64,000 nucleotides of DNA from Dechloromonas aromatica (nom. nud.) (GTDB lineage: Bacteria; Pseudomonadota; Gammaproteobacteria; Burkholderiales; Rhodocyclaceae), in the NCBI GenBank assembly GCA_017848965.1, contig JAFIHA010000036.1, positions 1 through 64,000 on the forward strand. Direction: 5' to 3'. A model generated the notes under the pieces. The model did not search any database, had not been told where the DNA came from, and was given only the letters and a program-made list of their open reading frames with translations. Below, one piece after another: positions 1 through 8,431 of the stretch. A program made the translations under genes and the position numbers. How positions within the stretch are numbered: position 1 is the stretch's first letter; every line of letters begins with the position of its first letter.

Positions 1-271
<271 letters not shown>

Positions 272-308
272 GCGAATCTCCTCCACTGTCCCTTTGCGGG
301 GAACTTGC

Positions 309-335
309 GGGGGCGGGCGACCGCCCCCTTTTTTT
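309..335 (+). terminator. Rho-independent terminator after aldehyde dehydrogenase
   Basis: A perfect 7-bp stem GGGGGCG (309-315) / CGCCCCC (322-328) with a 6-nt loop is followed directly by seven T residues (329-335). It lies 38 bp after the dehydrogenase stop and just before the cytochrome gene, so the cytochrome is probably transcribed at least partly on its own. Confidence 0.85.
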
Positions 336-353
336 CGAATTCCCGGAGTTTTC

Positions 354-680
354 ATGAAATCCGTCTTCCGCGCCGCCGGCCTCTTCCTCGCCGCCAGCCT
401 GCTCGCCCCAGCCCTGTCCGCCCACGCCAGCGAAGCCATCGTCAAGAAGGCGCGCTGCGTTGCCTGCCACGCCGTCGACGTCAAGCGCGTCGGCCCCGCC
501 TATAAGGACGTTGCCGCCAAGTACCGAGGTGACGCCAAGGCGCCCGCCGCCCTCTTCGACAAGGTCCGCCACGGCGGCGCCGGCAACTGGGGCACGGTAC
601 CGATGCTGCCCCACCCCGCCGACAAGATCAGCGACGACGACCTCAAGCAGGCGATCGCCTGGGTGCTCTCGCTGGAATGA
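354..680 (+). CDS. Small periplasmic class I cytochrome c
   Basis: A 108-residue protein with an N-terminal signal peptide (about residues 1-26, ending in SAHAS). One haem-binding CVACH motif follows shortly after the mature N-terminus, and a Met in VPMLPHP is the probable sixth haem ligand. Size and layout match cytochrome c-551/c5-type monohaem electron carriers. It probably accepts electrons from a periplasmic dehydrogenase and passes them to a terminal oxidase. The ATG at 354 was chosen because it begins the signal peptide and follows a CCGGAG ribosome-binding site. The 3' end nearly abuts the convergent sugar dehydrogenase gene (3 bp apart). Confidence 0.9.
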   Translation: MKSVFRAAGLFLAASLLAPALSAHASEAIVKKARCVACHAVDVKRVGPAYKDVAAKYRGDAKAPAALFDKVRHGGAGNWGTVPMLPHPADKISDDDLKQAIAWVLSLE

Positions 681-683
681 GCC

Positions 684-1829
684 TCACGGCCGGGCGGCCG
701 GCTCCAGCCGCAGCAGCCGCCCGTCCGCCGCGTCGGTCAGCAGGTAGAGAAAGCCGTCCGGCCCCTGCCGGACATCGCGGATGCGGCCGACCTGGCCGAC
801 CAGCAGGCGCTCCTCGCCGACCACCCGCTCGCCGTCCAGTTCCAGCCGCAGCAAGGCCTGCGCCTTCAGCGCGCCGACGAAGAGATTGCCCTGCCAGCCG
901 GGAAACCGCCCGCCCGTGTAAAACGCCATGCCGGACGGCGCAATCGACGGCGTCCATTGGTACAGCGGCTGCTCCATCCCCGGCAAATGCGTACCGACGC
1001 CGATCTTCGTCCCCAGCCCGTAATTGACCCCGTAGGTGATCAGCGGCCAGCCGTAATTGCGGCCGGGCCGTATCACGTTGATCTCGTCGCCGCCCTGCGG
1101 CCCGTGCTCGTGCGTCCATAAAGCGCCGCTCTGCGGATGCAGCGCCGCCCCCTGCATACTGCGATGGCCGGTGCTGTAGACCTCCGGCCGGGCGCCGGCA
1201 ACGCCGCGCCAGGGATTGTCGGCCGGCACCCGGCCGTCGTCGTGCAGACGGAGCAGCTTGCCGGCGAGATCGCCGGGCGCCTGCGCCCGCTCCATCTCGC
1301 CGCGGTCGCCCTGGGTGATGTAGAGCATGCCGTCGCCGCCGAACACCAGGCGCGAACCGAAATGCACGCGGCCGAGCGACTTCGGCTGCTGGCGATAGAT
1401 CACCTGCAGATCGACCAGTCGGCTGCCACCGCCATCGCTGACCAAGCGCCCGCGCGCCACCTCAGTTCCCGCACCGCCCTCACCGCCCCCGGCGTAGGAC
1501 AGATAGACCCAGCCGTTGCTGGCAAACTGCGGATGCAGCACGACATCGAGCAACCCGCCCTGACCGCGCGCCACCACCGCCGGCACCCCGACCACCGACC
1601 GCGGATCGAGCCGCCCGTCGGCCCCGACCAGGCGCAAACTCCCCGGCCGCTCGCTGACCAGAAAACGGCCATCGGGCAGGAAAGCGACTGACCACGGATG
1701 CTCCAGCCCTGCGCTCAACTCAACCACCCGAAAAGCCGCCTTCTCGCTGCGCTGCACCTCGCCAGCGGCGCGGGCGGTTGGAAGGACAGCGACGAACAGC
1801 AAGCCACCGAACAGGAAACGCCAGACCAT
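684..1829 (-). CDS. PQQ-dependent sugar (aldose/sorbosone-type) dehydrogenase
   Basis: A 381-residue secreted protein of the soluble glucose/sorbosone dehydrogenase beta-propeller family. A signal peptide occupies about residues 1-21 (MVWRFLFGG...TARA). Family hallmarks follow: LEHPWSVAFLPDGRFLVSER near residue 42, later VHFGSRLVFGGDGMLYIT, the GDRGE turn, a TGHRSMQG stretch and HEHGPQGGDEIN. These supply the PQQ- and Ca-binding residues of the family. It is predicted to oxidise an aldose in the periplasm and reduce a cytochrome, perhaps the convergent neighbour. The start at 1829 was chosen over a longer open frame because it begins a clear signal peptide. The true substrate cannot be read from sequence. 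Confidence 0.85.
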   Translation of the reverse strand: MVWRFLFGGLLFVAVLPTARAAGEVQRSEKAAFRVVELSAGLEHPWSVAFLPDGRFLVSERPGSLRLVGADGRLDPRSVVGVPAVVARGQGGLLDVVLHPQFASNGWVYLSYAGGGEGGAGTEVARGRLVSDGGGSRLVDLQVIYRQQPKSLGRVHFGSRLVFGGDGMLYITQGDRGEMERAQAPGDLAGKLLRLHDDGRVPADNPWRGVAGARPEVYSTGHRSMQGAALHPQSGALWTHEHGPQGGDEINVIRPGRNYGWPLITYGVNYGLGTKIGVGTHLPGMEQPLYQWTPSIAPSGMAFYTGGRFPGWQGNLFVGALKAQALLRLELDGERVVGEERLLVGQVGRIRDVRQGPDGFLYLLTDAADGRLLRLEPAARP

Positions 1830-2176
1830 GCCGCTCTCCAGAACAGCCCACGCGGGGCAGGAGTCGGATAGACCTGAACGAGGGTGGAAAATTCCGCTGG
1901 GATGAGGGCGGCTTTGCGCTGCCGAGCATTCTCGATGGGGCTCGCGAGGATCACGCAACGCCTCGTCGCGAATCACGCTGGGCGGGAAATGCTGGCGACG
2001 CCTTCGCAGGTCAAGGCAAAATTCCGTTGTCAGTGGCATAGTCTTCCACCTACGAGCATCGCCGGCCTCCCAAAAACGCCGCACGGCAGATGTTGGCCTT
2101 TTTCACAAGATGCTTGATTGATAGCGAAACCAGCATCAGATACCCAGCCCAAAAATTTTGAGATCACGGAATTATC
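1830..2176. other. Intergenic stretch, no gene recognised
   Basis: About 350 bp between the sugar dehydrogenase start and the DUF2971 gene. Antisense and overlapping frames are open here but show no recognisable domain, start signal or coding character. Base composition falls from GC-rich to clearly AT-richer at about 2090, so the boundary of the probable DUF2971 insertion lies near there. No terminal inverted repeats or target duplications were found by eye. Confidence 0.5.
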
Positions 2177-3046
2177 TTGAAACGTCACTGTCCTCGACTG
2201 TTGTACAAGTACTTTGCCCCTGATCGAGCGAAGTTTTTTTCGGATCTTCGAATCCGTTACAGCCAACTTGGCGCGTTTAACGATCCGTTTGAAGGCCGAC
2301 CAGAAATTACTTCTCTGTCCACTAGAGAGGAAATGCTGACCACGCTCAGGCGAGTTTTGCCGGAAGAAATTGAGCGGGTATACCAGCAACTCCCTCAACA
2401 CATCCAGGCAACCTTCAGTTACAAGCAAGCACTACTGCTTGCAGAGCAGTTAGCCCAAGTTAAACAGACGGAGATGTTGGACGCGCTTGAATCAATTGGC
2501 CCTCGTGCTGTGTCGTTCATAACAGGGAAGATTGACCAGATGCTAGGAGTTCTGTGCCTTTCCGAAGTACCAGATAGCCTTCTCATGTGGGCTCACTATG
2601 CAAGCAGCCACACCGGCTTCGTTGTCGAGTTTGATGCTTGGCACCAGTATTTTCATCAACAAAAATCGGACGATGACGACTTACGCCATCTTCAGCGGGT
2701 TTGCTACCGGGAGAACAGACCGAGTGCCCCACTATCCCACATGAGCGCTATAGAACTCTTTCTCGTAAAAAGCGGGCATTGGGAATACGAACGCGAGTGG
2801 CGCATCGTTCGCCCACTCGCTGACGCCGTTGCTACCATCCCGGACACTCCCTATCCGATCAGTCTCTTCGAGATTCCTGCTGACGCCGTTACCGGTGTCA
2901 TTTTCGGGGCCCGCATGAACGATGAAGTGGCCACGAGCGTTCGGGATGCCATACGAACAAATGCTGACCTGGCCTCTCTACCAATCCGCCGTGCAATCGC
3001 TGACGCAAGCCACTTTATGCTCCGCATCAAAGATGAACCCGATTAA
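2177..3046 (+). CDS. DUF2971-family protein of unknown function
   Basis: A 289-residue cytosolic protein. The N-terminus LYKYFAPDRAKFF with SQLGAFNDPFEGRPEIT, a central LCLSEVPDSLLMWAHYASSHTG and a late WEYEREWRIVRP block match the DUF2971 family, whose biochemical role is unknown. These conserved blocks are characteristic, so the family call is firm. The frame appears to start with TTG (2177), with a possible ACGGA ribosome site 8 bases upstream. Composition is visibly AT-richer than every neighbour and codon use differs. It splits a run of alcohol-oxidation genes, suggesting horizontal acquisition. Members are often found singly in variable regions; no function is claimed. Confidence 0.8.
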   Translation: MKRHCPRLLYKYFAPDRAKFFSDLRIRYSQLGAFNDPFEGRPEITSLSTREEMLTTLRRVLPEEIERVYQQLPQHIQATFSYKQALLLAEQLAQVKQTEMLDALESIGPRAVSFITGKIDQMLGVLCLSEVPDSLLMWAHYASSHTGFVVEFDAWHQYFHQQKSDDDDLRHLQRVCYRENRPSAPLSHMSAIELFLVKSGHWEYEREWRIVRPLADAVATIPDTPYPISLFEIPADAVTGVIFGARMNDEVATSVRDAIRTNADLASLPIRRAIADASHFMLRIKDEPD

Positions 3047-3090
3047 TTTCAGTAGGCCGCGCGCCACCTGCTCCATTTCTCAACACCTGT

Positions 3091-3624
3091 TCATTTCCGC
3101 AACAGCGCACCGGGCAACATGCGCTGCAAGGTTCCGTCGCGCAGCAGCAGGTGTTTCAGGGTGCCGGCGAGGTGGAGGAGGATCAGCGCGGCGCCGGTCC
3201 ATACCAGAACCACATGCACTTGCTTGAAGGCGGCGTTGAGTCCTTCGTCGGCGGCGAACAGGCGCGGCAGTTCGTGGCCGAAGAATTTGACTGGATAGGG
3301 CGTAAAGGCCGAGGCCAGATAGCCGGCGAGCGGGGCGAGGAGCAGAAAGGCGTAGAGCGCCAGGTGGGTGGCGCCGGCCACCTTGGCCAGCGGCCCTTGC
3401 AGCGGCGAGGCCGGTGGCGGGTGGAAGCGGCGCCAGCCGAGGCGGATTGCCACCAGGAGGAGCGCGAGCAGGCCGAGCGATTTGTGCAGGCCGTAGGCGG
3501 CGCTGCGTTCGGCGCCCTTGGGCAGGTCGATCATCGTCCAGCCAAGCCAGAGCAGCCAGACGATCAGGATCGCCTGCGCCCAGTGCAGCAGGATCGCCGG
3601 CAGCGTGTAGCGGGCGGCGCTCAT
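3091..3624 (-). CDS. Cytochrome b561-family di-haem membrane protein
   Basis: A 177-residue integral membrane protein with four hydrophobic helices: about 9-29 starting LPAILLHWAQ, 45-62, 85-107 and 134-152. His residues sit in helices 1 (LLHW), 2 (GLHKSLG), 3 (ATHLALYAF) and 4 (QVHVVLVW), the arrangement expected for two b haems in the bacterial b561 (CybB/YodB) family. It should move electrons between a periplasmic donor and quinone. It is last in a same-strand run (pedF, binding protein, beta-propeller, b561), overlapping the beta-propeller gene by 4 bp (ATGA). This points to translational coupling and a role in PQQ-linked electron transfer. Confidence 0.88.
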   Translation of the reverse strand: MSAARYTLPAILLHWAQAILIVWLLWLGWTMIDLPKGAERSAAYGLHKSLGLLALLLVAIRLGWRRFHPPPASPLQGPLAKVAGATHLALYAFLLLAPLAGYLASAFTPYPVKFFGHELPRLFAADEGLNAAFKQVHVVLVWTGAALILLHLAGTLKHLLLRDGTLQRMLPGALLRK

Positions 3625-4556
3625 CGGATGCTGACGCCCCAGGGCAGTTCGCCGACGGCGATGTCGCCGGTTTTCTCGAAGCGGCCGGTGTCAATCACCG
3701 AGACGCTGCCGGAGCGCCCGTTGGCGACGTAGAGCTTGCCGCCGTCCGGGGTCAGCGCCATGTTCCAGGGCCGCTTGCCGACGGCGACGGTGCCGCTGAC
3801 CGTGTTGCTGGCAACGTCGATGGCCATCACCGTACCGTCGCGGCCGTTGGAGATATAGACGCGCTTGCCGTCCGGATGGATGGCGACGCCGTTGGGGTAC
3901 TGGCCGGCGGGAATCTCGGCGATGGCTTTGTGGCTGGCGACGTCGATGGCGTAGACCTTGTCGGCCAGTTCGCAGGCGACGTAGGCGCGGCTGCCGTCGG
4001 CCAGGAAGCCGATGCCGCGCGGCCGCTTGCCGACCGGAATGCTGGCGACCTGGCGGCGGGCGGCGACGTCGATCACATCGACCTGTTCGGCGTCTTCGGC
4101 GCTGACGTAGAGCCAGCGGCTGTCGGGGCTGAACACGGCGTGCTCGGGGTTCTTGCCGTGCACCTTGATGCGCGCCAGCTCCTTCGCCGCCGGGGCGCTG
4201 AGCAGCGTGACCACGTTGTCGTCCTCGACGGCGACGGCGAGCAGTTTGCCGTCCGCCGAGAGGCTGACGCCTTCCGGCGAATCGCCGACCTTGACCCGGC
4301 GCTCCAGCTTGCCGGCGGCGCTGTCCACGATCAGCAGGCTGTTGCTCTTGCCGTCGGTCAGGTAGAGCCGGCCGCTGCCGCCGGCGATGCCGCGCGGCCG
4401 TTCGCCGATCGGGAACTGGCGGACGACGGTATCGCTGGCGGTGTCGATGACGCTGACGCTGGCGCTCTTCTCGTTCGGCACGTAGGCGTAGGGTTCGGCG
4501 CTGGCGCCGGCGGCGGCGGCGAACAGGGCGAGGAGGAAACAGGAAATGGCGCGCAT
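3621..4556 (-). CDS. YncE-like beta-propeller protein, PQQ-catabolism associated
   Basis: A 311-residue exported protein. A signal peptide (about 1-20, ending ASAEP) precedes roughly seven repeats of about 42 residues. Each contains variants of V-x-V-I-D-x-A followed by P-x-G-I/V, for example PRGIAGGSGRLYLT, PEGVSLSADGKLLAV and PRGIGFLADGSRAYV, the YVTN/NHL-type propeller pattern. Proteins of this type recur beside PQQ-dependent alcohol dehydrogenases, where they are thought to have an accessory or structural role rather than a proven catalytic one. It lies 7 bp downstream of the binding-protein gene and overlaps cytochrome b561. Repeat architecture is certain; function is inferred from context. 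Confidence 0.85.
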   Translation of the reverse strand: MRAISCFLLALFAAAAGASAEPYAYVPNEKSASVSVIDTASDTVVRQFPIGERPRGIAGGSGRLYLTDGKSNSLLIVDSAAGKLERRVKVGDSPEGVSLSADGKLLAVAVEDDNVVTLLSAPAAKELARIKVHGKNPEHAVFSPDSRWLYVSAEDAEQVDVIDVAARRQVASIPVGKRPRGIGFLADGSRAYVACELADKVYAIDVASHKAIAEIPAGQYPNGVAIHPDGKRVYISNGRDGTVMAIDVASNTVSGTVAVGKRPWNMALTPDGGKLYVANGRSGSVSVIDTGRFEKTGDIAVGELPWGVSIR

Positions 4557-4563
4557 GTTGGCC

Positions 4564-5409
4564 TCAGTTGGCTTGGTAGGTGATGCCGTGCTGGCGGAAG
4601 ATGGCGGCGATGCTGCCGTCGCGGCGCAGGTCGGCGACGGCCGCGCCGACCGCTTCGGCGAGCGCTGCTTCCTCGGCCTTGACGGCCATGCCGAGCGGCC
4701 AGCCGTCGATCTTCAGCTCGGCGAAGTTGGCGCTTTCCAGCACCACCTGCTGCTGCCCGGCCAGCGCCGCTTCCAGCTCGGCGCGCGGGGCGAGGACCGA
4801 GGCGATCTGGCCGGCGGCCAGCGCCCGGCCGGCTTCGGCGACGGTGGTGAAGTGTACGACGTTCTCGCGCAGGCGGCCGTTGAGCACGGAAAGCAGGAAG
4901 GAATCGGCAAGCGAGGCGGTTTCGACGCCGATCTTCTCGCGGGTGAACACTTCCAGCGCCACCGCGGCGGAGCCGGCAAGCGCCGGCACGCGCTGCGGAT
5001 TGCGCGCGACAGCCAGGCTTTCGCGGTGATAGGTGCCGAAGATGCGGACCTTGTCGTTGGCCCGCGCCAGGCCTTCGTCGACCGGCACGTGGAGCATCAG
5101 GTCGGCGGGCTGGGTGCCGAGGTAATGGCCCTTCCAGACCATGTTGCGCAGGTCGTCGTTCATGTCCTCGTCGGCGTTGAAGCCGACGATCTCGGCAGCG
5201 ACGCCGAGGCGGGCGGCGATGGCGCGACCGAGGTCGGCGTCGATGCCCTTGCCACCGGCCAGCGAGTACGGCGGGAAGTCGTTATAGACGGCGATGCGCA
5301 GACGTCCGCGCTGGCGAATCGTCTCCAGCGCATCGGCAACCGCCGGCAGGGCCAGGCAGAAGGGCAGCGCGGCAAGCGCCTTGAGGCAGCGGCGGCGATC
5401 ATTCTTCAT
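4564..5409 (-). CDS. Quinoprotein dehydrogenase-associated periplasmic binding protein
   Basis: A 281-residue exported protein of the extracellular solute-binding family 3 fold. A signal peptide covers about 1-27 (KNDRRRCLKALAALPFCLALP). The mature N-terminus reads ETIRQRGRLRIAVYNDFPPYS, followed by KGIDADLGRAIAARLG, both standard for this fold. No ABC permease or ATPase is nearby. The gene sits between pedF and the beta-propeller, as in PQQ-alcohol dehydrogenase clusters where a binding-protein-like partner is thought to help assemble or feed the dehydrogenase. The ATG at 5409 lies 11 bp inside the end of pedF; a longer upstream frame lacks a signal peptide. Confidence 0.82.
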   Translation of the reverse strand: MKNDRRRCLKALAALPFCLALPAVADALETIRQRGRLRIAVYNDFPPYSLAGGKGIDADLGRAIAARLGVAAEIVGFNADEDMNDDLRNMVWKGHYLGTQPADLMLHVPVDEGLARANDKVRIFGTYHRESLAVARNPQRVPALAGSAAVALEVFTREKIGVETASLADSFLLSVLNGRLRENVVHFTTVAEAGRALAAGQIASVLAPRAELEAALAGQQQVVLESANFAELKIDGWPLGMAVKAEEAALAEAVGAAVADLRRDGSIAAIFRQHGITYQAN

Positions 5410-5824
5410 GGACGGTCTCCAGCCAGGCGCGGATTGCCCACATCGCTTCCTGCGACAGGGTGCCTTCGAACGGCGGCATGTAGACGCGGCCGTCACGCAC
5501 GGCGCCCTTGCGGATGCGCTGCAGGAAGATTTCGTCGCCCTCGTCGCCCTTCGGCAGGTAGCGCAGATCGGGCGCGATACCGCCGGAAACGGCGCCCAGG
5601 CCGTGGCAGCGCGCGCAGTTCTGGTTGAAGGCGGAGTCGCCGATGCGGATCGCCGTCTTGTTGTCGCGGTAGGGGTTGGCGGTCTGCCAGTCGGTGCCGA
5701 GTTGCTTGAGGCCGGTGGTGTCGACCGCCTGCGGCACCACGTCGCCGTGGGCGAAGACCAGCGAGGAAGTGGCCAGGCACAGGGTGGCGACCAGGGCGCC
5801 GAGGGAAAGGTGGAAATGCTTCAC
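5399..5824 (-). CDS. pedF: Cytochrome c-550 of PedF type
   Basis: A 141-residue periplasmic cytochrome. A signal peptide (about 1-22, ending LVFA) leads to HGDVVPQAVDTTGLKQLG, a haem motif CARCH in FNQNCARCHGLGAVSGGIAPDL, and a Met in VYMPPFEG as likely axial ligand. The mature N-terminus and the APDLRYLPKGDEGDEIF block match the PedF family, electron acceptor for PQQ-alcohol dehydrogenases in Pseudomonas. The start is GTG at 5824, chosen because it follows an AAAGGAGA ribosome site and begins the signal peptide. It heads a four-gene run to cytochrome b561 and lies behind a strong sigma-54 promoter. The partner dehydrogenase is not in the window. Confidence 0.85.
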   Translation of the reverse strand: MKHFHLSLGALVATLCLATSSLVFAHGDVVPQAVDTTGLKQLGTDWQTANPYRDNKTAIRIGDSAFNQNCARCHGLGAVSGGIAPDLRYLPKGDEGDEIFLQRIRKGAVRDGRVYMPPFEGTLSQEAMWAIRAWLETVHEE

Positions 5825-5872
5825 GGGGTCTCCTTTGGTGAATGCGGAACAACAGCTTGTACCGGGTCTGAC

Positions 5873-5889
5873 TGCAAGGCCTGTGCCAG
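5873..5889 (-). promoter_or_regulatory. Sigma-54 (-24/-12) promoter for pedF operon
   Basis: Read on the minus strand, the site is CTGGCACAGGCCTTGCA, matching the RpoN consensus TGGCAC-N5-TTGCW with GG and GC elements 10 bases apart. It lies about 50 bp upstream of the pedF GTG and ends in the right orientation. A sigma-54 activator is encoded divergently next to it. Confidence 0.8.
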
Positions 5890-5890
5890 T

Positions 5891-5952
5891 CCCCCGAAAC
5901 AGCGGCCGCTCCCCCGTTTTGCCGCGCCCATTGGCAAAATCCCCCCGAAACA
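5891..5952. promoter_or_regulatory. Probable activator-binding region: dyad plus direct repeats
   Basis: Between the two sigma-54 promoters are an 11-bp direct repeat CCCCCGAAACA at 5891-5901 and 5942-5952. Inside these is an inverted repeat TTTTGCC (5917-5923) / GGCAAAA (5933-5939) with a 9-bp spacer. Placement suggests an upstream activating sequence for the adjacent AcoR-like activator, but binding is inference. Confidence 0.45.
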
Positions 5953-5955
5953 ACA

Positions 5956-5970
5956 TGGCACGTTTCTGGC
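5956..5970 (+). promoter_or_regulatory. Second sigma-54-like promoter facing the activator gene
   Basis: TGGCACGTTTCTGGC carries GG and GC exactly 10 bases apart and a full TGGCACG -24 box; the -12 box (TGGCT) deviates at one position from TTGCW. It points toward the activator gene at 6077 and suggests autogenous control. Confidence 0.55.
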
Positions 5971-6076
5971 TTCAACGGCAGCGGCGTTGCACAGACAATT
6001 GCTCCTTAAATGGGCAGGTGCTACGTTATGAAACAACAGCACATAAAAACGCATCCGGGGACGGAGGAGAGACAAG

Positions 6077-8056
6077 ATGGGACAGATACAAGTGGTGGCC
6101 GGCCTGCACGGCCCGCGCCTGCGCGAGGCGCGGCAGGCATTTTTCGAACGTGGCGAACTGCCGGCGGGCGTGATCGATCCGCTGATCCTGCGTTCCTGGG
6201 AACGCTGCCGGCGTTTCGGACTGACCGAGAACTACGCGCTGCCGGGCGTCGAATCGCTCGACCGGGTGGCGCTGAAGACCGAGCAGTACCGCAACCGCTA
6301 CCTGCTGCAACAGGTGCGGCCGATCATGGAACATGTCTATGAGCAGATTCGCGACTCGGGCAGCATGGTCATCCTGGCCGACGCCAACGGACTGCTGCTC
6401 GATACCGTCGGCGACCCCGACTTCGTCGATCGTGCCGACCGCGTCGCCCTCGCCCCCGGCGCTTCCTGGGACGAGAACCAGCGCGGCACCAACGCCATCG
6501 GCACGGCACTTTCCGAGGAGCGCCCGATCGAAGTGCTGGGCGCCGAACACTTCCTCGAACACAACGGTTTCCTGACCTGCTGCGCCAGCCCGATCTTCGG
6601 CCCGGACGGCGCACTGATCGGCGTCCTCGACATTTCCGGCGACTACCGGGCGACGCAGCGCCACACCCTGGGCCTGGCCCGACTATCGACGGCGCTGGCC
6701 GAGAAGCGCCTGTTCGAATCGGCGCACGCCGGCGACATCATCGTCTGCTTCCATTCCCGTCCCGACTACCTGGGCAGCCCCAAGGAAGGCCAGGCGGCGG
6801 TGAGCCCGGACGGCCAGGTCAAGGCGATCAACAACAACGGACTGGAAATCCTCGGCATCCGCCGCGTCGACGCGGTACGGCGCGATTTCTCGATGGTCTT
6901 CGAGCATAACCTGGGCACGCTGATCGACCGCCAGCGACAGAACAGCCAGGGCCACAGCACGATCACGGTAAACGGCCGGACGATCAACCTGGTGCTGCGC
7001 GGCAGCCTGCCAGCTTCACCCACCGCCGGTCGCGTCTACAACGTTGACAGCGGCAGCCGTCCGGCCGCCGCCCGACGCGCCGAAGCGCCCTGCCCGCAGG
7101 TGTTGACGCTGGACACCCTGAACACCGGCGACGCCCGCCTGCAACTGGCGATCGACCGCGCCCGCCGCCTGCTCGGGCGCGACATCCCGATCATGATCCA
7201 GGGCGAATCCGGCGCCGGCAAGGAGATGTTCGCCAAGGCCTTCCACAACAGCGGCCCGCGCGCCGACGGCCCCTTCGTCGCCCTCAACTGCGCGTCGATC
7301 CCGGAAAGCCTGATCGAGTCCGAACTCTTCGGCTACCAGGGCGGCGCCTTCACCGGCGCGCGCAAGGAAGGCGCGCCGGGCAAGATCCAGCAGGCGCACG
7401 GCGGCACCCTCTTCCTCGACGAAATCGGCGACATGCCGATGAACATGCAGGCGCGGCTGCTGCGCGTGCTGCAGGAACGCGCGGTGACGCCGCTCGGCAG
7501 CACGCGCGAGATCCAGGTCGACATCTCACTGGTCTGCGCCACCCACCGCAAGCTGCGCGAGGAAGTCGCCCGCGGCGGCTTCCGCGAGGATCTCTACTAC
7601 CGCCTCAACGGCATGAGCGTCACCCTGCCGCCGCTGCGCGAGCGCAGCGACCTGCGTCAACTGGTCGCCAAGCTGGCCGCCGGCGAAAGCTGCGAGCGCG
7701 GCCCGGTGCGCTTCACCGAAGGCGCGCTGCAGGTGATCGAGCGCTACGCGTGGCCAGGCAACATCCGCCAGTTGTTCAACGTGATCCGCGTCGCCATCGC
7801 CCTGCTCGACGACGACGAGACGACGGTGCACGAATCGCATCTGCCGGAAGAACTGTTCGAGGCGCCGCTGGCGCCCGCCAGCGGCGAAGCACAGTGGGCG
7901 GCGGCACCGCTGGAAAATCCGGTCGGCAGCCTGGAGGAAGTCGGCCGCCAGCTCGCCCAGCGCGCGCTCGACCAGGCCAACGGCAACGTCTCGGCGGCGG
8001 CGCGCCAGCTCGGCATCAGCCGCAACACGCTGTACCGCAAGCTCGGCAAGTTATAG
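6077..8056 (+). CDS. Sigma-54-dependent Fis-family transcriptional activator (AcoR-like)
   Basis: A 659-residue enhancer-binding protein. The N-terminal ~330 residues are GAF-like (PIMEHVYEQIRDSGSMVILAD...) as in AcoR-type activators. The AAA+ module follows with Walker A GESGAGKE (residues 376-383), the sigma-54 contact loop GAFTGA (423-428) and Walker B GGTLFLDEIGD. A C-terminal Fis helix-turn-helix reads AARQLGISRNTLYRKLGKL. The start has a GGAGGAGA ribosome site. It is divergent from pedF, whose promoter is of the sigma-54 type, so it very likely activates that operon in response to an alcohol or aldehyde signal sensed by the GAF region. It overlaps the convergent SirB2 gene by 6 bp. Confidence 0.93.
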   Translation: MGQIQVVAGLHGPRLREARQAFFERGELPAGVIDPLILRSWERCRRFGLTENYALPGVESLDRVALKTEQYRNRYLLQQVRPIMEHVYEQIRDSGSMVILADANGLLLDTVGDPDFVDRADRVALAPGASWDENQRGTNAIGTALSEERPIEVLGAEHFLEHNGFLTCCASPIFGPDGALIGVLDISGDYRATQRHTLGLARLSTALAEKRLFESAHAGDIIVCFHSRPDYLGSPKEGQAAVSPDGQVKAINNNGLEILGIRRVDAVRRDFSMVFEHNLGTLIDRQRQNSQGHSTITVNGRTINLVLRGSLPASPTAGRVYNVDSGSRPAAARRAEAPCPQVLTLDTLNTGDARLQLAIDRARRLLGRDIPIMIQGESGAGKEMFAKAFHNSGPRADGPFVALNCASIPESLIESELFGYQGGAFTGARKEGAPGKIQQAHGGTLFLDEIGDMPMNMQARLLRVLQERAVTPLGSTREIQVDISLVCATHRKLREEVARGGFREDLYYRLNGMSVTLPPLRERSDLRQLVAKLAAGESCERGPVRFTEGALQVIERYAWPGNIRQLFNVIRVAIALLDDDETTVHESHLPEELFEAPLAPASGEAQWAAAPLENPVGSLEEVGRQLAQRALDQANGNVSAAARQLGISRNTLYRKLGKL

Positions 8057-8431
8057 AGGGAAAGGATTGCGGGTCAGCGCGACGCTGACGATGTAGGCAT
8101 AGGCGAGCACCGCCAGCGCGCCGTAGCCCAGGCGGGCGGCGCGCGTCCGGCCGCGCTTCAAGGCCATCGTGCCCAGTCCGATGTAGGCGAGCAGACCGCC
8201 CAGCTTGGCGGTCAGCCAGCCATCGACGAAAGGATACTGGCCGCTCCACACCGCCAGGGTCAGCGCGCTGCCAAGCAGCACGCTGTCGATGACATGCGGC
8301 AGGGTGCGGGTCAGGCGCTGGCGCAGGCGCGGCGATTCACTCGCCATCCAGTACAGCCGGAGCAGGAAGCCAGCACCGCTGAGGACGACGCAGGAGATAT
8401 GCAGGTGACGCAGCAGCAGATAGGTGTTCAT
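8051..8431 (-). CDS. SirB2-family membrane protein
   Basis: A 126-residue protein with four hydrophobic segments. The N-terminus YLLLRHLHISCVVLSGAGFLLR, then LPHVIDSVLLGSALTLA and DGWLTAKLGGLLAYIGLG, match the SirB2 family of small inner-membrane proteins whose biochemical role is not established. Its ATG overlaps the end of the upstream membrane-protein gene by 4 bp (ATGA), making it last in the hemerythrin-DUF2249-membrane protein-SirB2 run. A longer upstream frame is only the neighbouring gene read in another frame. Confidence 0.85.
   Translation of the reverse strand: MNTYLLLRHLHISCVVLSGAGFLLRLYWMASESPRLRQRLTRTLPHVIDSVLLGSALTLAVWSGQYPFVDGWLTAKLGGLLAYIGLGTMALKRGRTRAARLGYGALAVLAYAYIVSVALTRNPFPL

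Noticed and set aside
1830-2084. 85-residue N-terminal extension of the PQQ sugar dehydrogenase
   Set aside because: The extension is Arg/Pro-rich and precedes a clear signal peptide, which must be at the N-terminus.
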